DNA of 64,000 nucleotides from positions 3,906,001 to 3,970,000 of the forward strand of contig JAVFKD010000004.1 in assembly GCA_036429605.1 (NCBI GenBank). The letters run 5' to 3'. Shown piece by piece: positions 62,981-64,000 of the stretch. Every line of letters starts with the position of its first letter. Position 1 is the stretch's first letter. The position numbers and the translations under genes are program-made. This stretch comes from Cladobotryum mycophilum. Its lineage: Eukaryota; Ascomycota; Sordariomycetes; Hypocreales; Hypocreaceae. A model generated the notes under the pieces. It saw only the letters and a list, made by a program, of their open reading frames with translations, was not told the DNA's origin and searched no databases.

Positions 62981-64000
62981 ATGTTCAATGGGCCACGGCC
63001 GCGACACAGCCCATCAAGGACTCGATCAACCCCAACCCCCTCTCCGCTGGCGGCCCATGGCAGCAGCAGCATGTCTGATCAGCCGCGACAGAAGCAGGCC
63101 GCCTGTCTCGTATGCCGTCGCAGCAAGATAAAATGCGATTGGTTGCCCTACGAGGCCAGGTGTAGGCGGTGCATTCACCTCGACTGCGAATGCGTCCGCC
63201 CAGAGTTCCACCCGGGTAGGCAAAAGGGCATCAAGAAGCAAGTCTTGGAAACAACAAATCCCCGTCCATTCCGAATAGAGAGCTAGCTGACCGAGCTTTT
63301 TTGGGGGAGTGCAGCAAGAGGGTCGGTCTTGAAAAGGCCTTGTATCAGATCCAACAGGCGGTAAAGCGGGTCAAGTCTGGGGATTCGCGAGGCACAGATG
63401 ACGAAAATGTCGTGGCAAACCTGCGACACATCTTGGATGATGCAGACGGAAGCGAGATTGACATGTCGGAGAATCTATCATCCCGACAGGCATCCCAGAG
63501 CGTTGTGCACGACGGTGAGGGGTCCGTCTCGTCCAGCGACGAGGCCGACGGAGGCGACAGCAATGATCACGGCTCAATGTCCGATTTCGTCCAGCGCACC
63601 GAGGAGAGCCTAGCCATTGACGGCGCGGAGAACCCGCTCCAGCTGCTCGCTCGTGCATCCTATTTCCAGCCGCCCAGTGAACGCCGTAGTCGACAATCGC
63701 CTCAGAACCCCCGGCAAAAGGACTCGCCTGGCAAGCAGAGCCATGAATACTCCAAGACCCGAAAGTTCTTTTCGCAGCCTCGCGTCAAGCTGGACATTGG
63801 TGAGGAGCTTGACCCGGTTGACCTGGGCCTCATCACCATGGAAGAGACTGATCATTTATTCACATTGTGAGGAACCCCAAACTCCACCCCCACCCCACCC
63901 CCATCGTCAACCCCCCATCCTTGTCGAATTTGTTGGACTCACTCATCCCATGCAGCTTTCATGCGAAACTCGCACATACACGATGGGGTCTCGATTCAAC
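62981..64000 (+). CDS. Zn2Cys6 fungal transcription factor, 3' end beyond the window
   Basis: Exons are 62981-63237, 63315-63866 and 63956 onward (incomplete). Two starts are possible, ATG 62981 or ATG 63071. The latter gives MSDQPRQKQ just before the zinc cluster. Counting from 63071, the binuclear cluster is C12, C15, C22, C31, C34, C41 (CX2CX6CX8CX2CX6C). After it comes GRQKGIK and, across the intron, KRVGLEKALYQIQQA, a linker/coiled-coil dimerisation element typical of the family. The first intron is GC-AG (GCAAGT...CTGAC...GCAG, 77 nt). The second is GT-AG (GTGAGG, 89 nt) and leads into TFFHAKLAHTRWGLDS, the expected start of the middle homology region. Such proteins bind CGG-based sites in the nucleus and control metabolic genes. 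The divergent sugar transporter is a candidate target (inference). Confidence 0.88.

Noticed and set aside
1..64000. CRISPR arrays, bacterial operons, rRNA genes or secondary-metabolite cluster
   Set aside because: No regularly spaced repeats, no ribosome binding sites, no rRNA-like sequence and no polyketide or peptide synthase domains are visible.

Overview
The window reads as nuclear DNA of a filamentous ascomycete (Pezizomycotina, probably Sordariomycetes and Hypocreales-like). The evidence is short introns of about 50-130 nt with GT...CTNAC/CTAAT...AG signals, intron-containing tRNA genes, and typical fungal families: a Clr5-domain protein, a Zn2Cys6 regulator, an MFS sugar transporter, a Tho1-type SAP protein and DNA primase PRI2. 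There are no operons, ribosome binding sites or CRISPR arrays. Placement is by gene style only.

Layout. 1-3250: a decayed or mis-sequenced hypothetical gene (430-2800, +) and an unusual tRNA-Trp gene (3108-3242, +). 3876-4752 (+): SAP-domain mRNP protein. 4753-11720: gene-poor. 11721-16129 (+): very large disordered protein with a C-terminal methyltransferase-like domain, convergent with a mitochondrial TRM61-like tRNA methyltransferase (18284-16886, -). 21945-19284 (-): Clr5-domain protein. 21946-28275: gene-poor. 30522-28276 (-): Ser/Thr kinase. 32188-32267 (+): tRNA-Arg(ACG). 33378-32591 (-): F-box-like protein, divergent from DNA primase large subunit PRI2 (33909-35611, +). 35612-56845: about 21 kb with only one supportable gene, an 89-residue zinc-ribbon protein (45954-45685, -), and full of microsatellites and purine/pyrimidine tracts. 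59166-56846 (-): MFS sugar transporter, divergent across 3.8 kb from a Zn2Cys6 transcription factor (62981 onward, +) that runs off the end of the window.

The genes are mostly unrelated housekeeping functions: mRNA packaging, tRNA modification, DNA replication and signalling. The one plausible functional pair is the divergent transporter and transcription factor.

Two points matter most. First, five genes (methyltransferase, TRM61-like, Clr5, kinase, PRI2) each need exactly one extra base to restore a reading frame. In every case the break lies in or next to a homopolymer of at least 5, and always in the missing-base direction. This points to a systematic undercall in the assembly rather than five independent mutations. 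Second, the tRNA-Trp gene carries, besides a normal 9-nt anticodon-loop intron, a 54-nt insert between the D-arm and the anticodon arm with all the marks of a spliceosomal intron.
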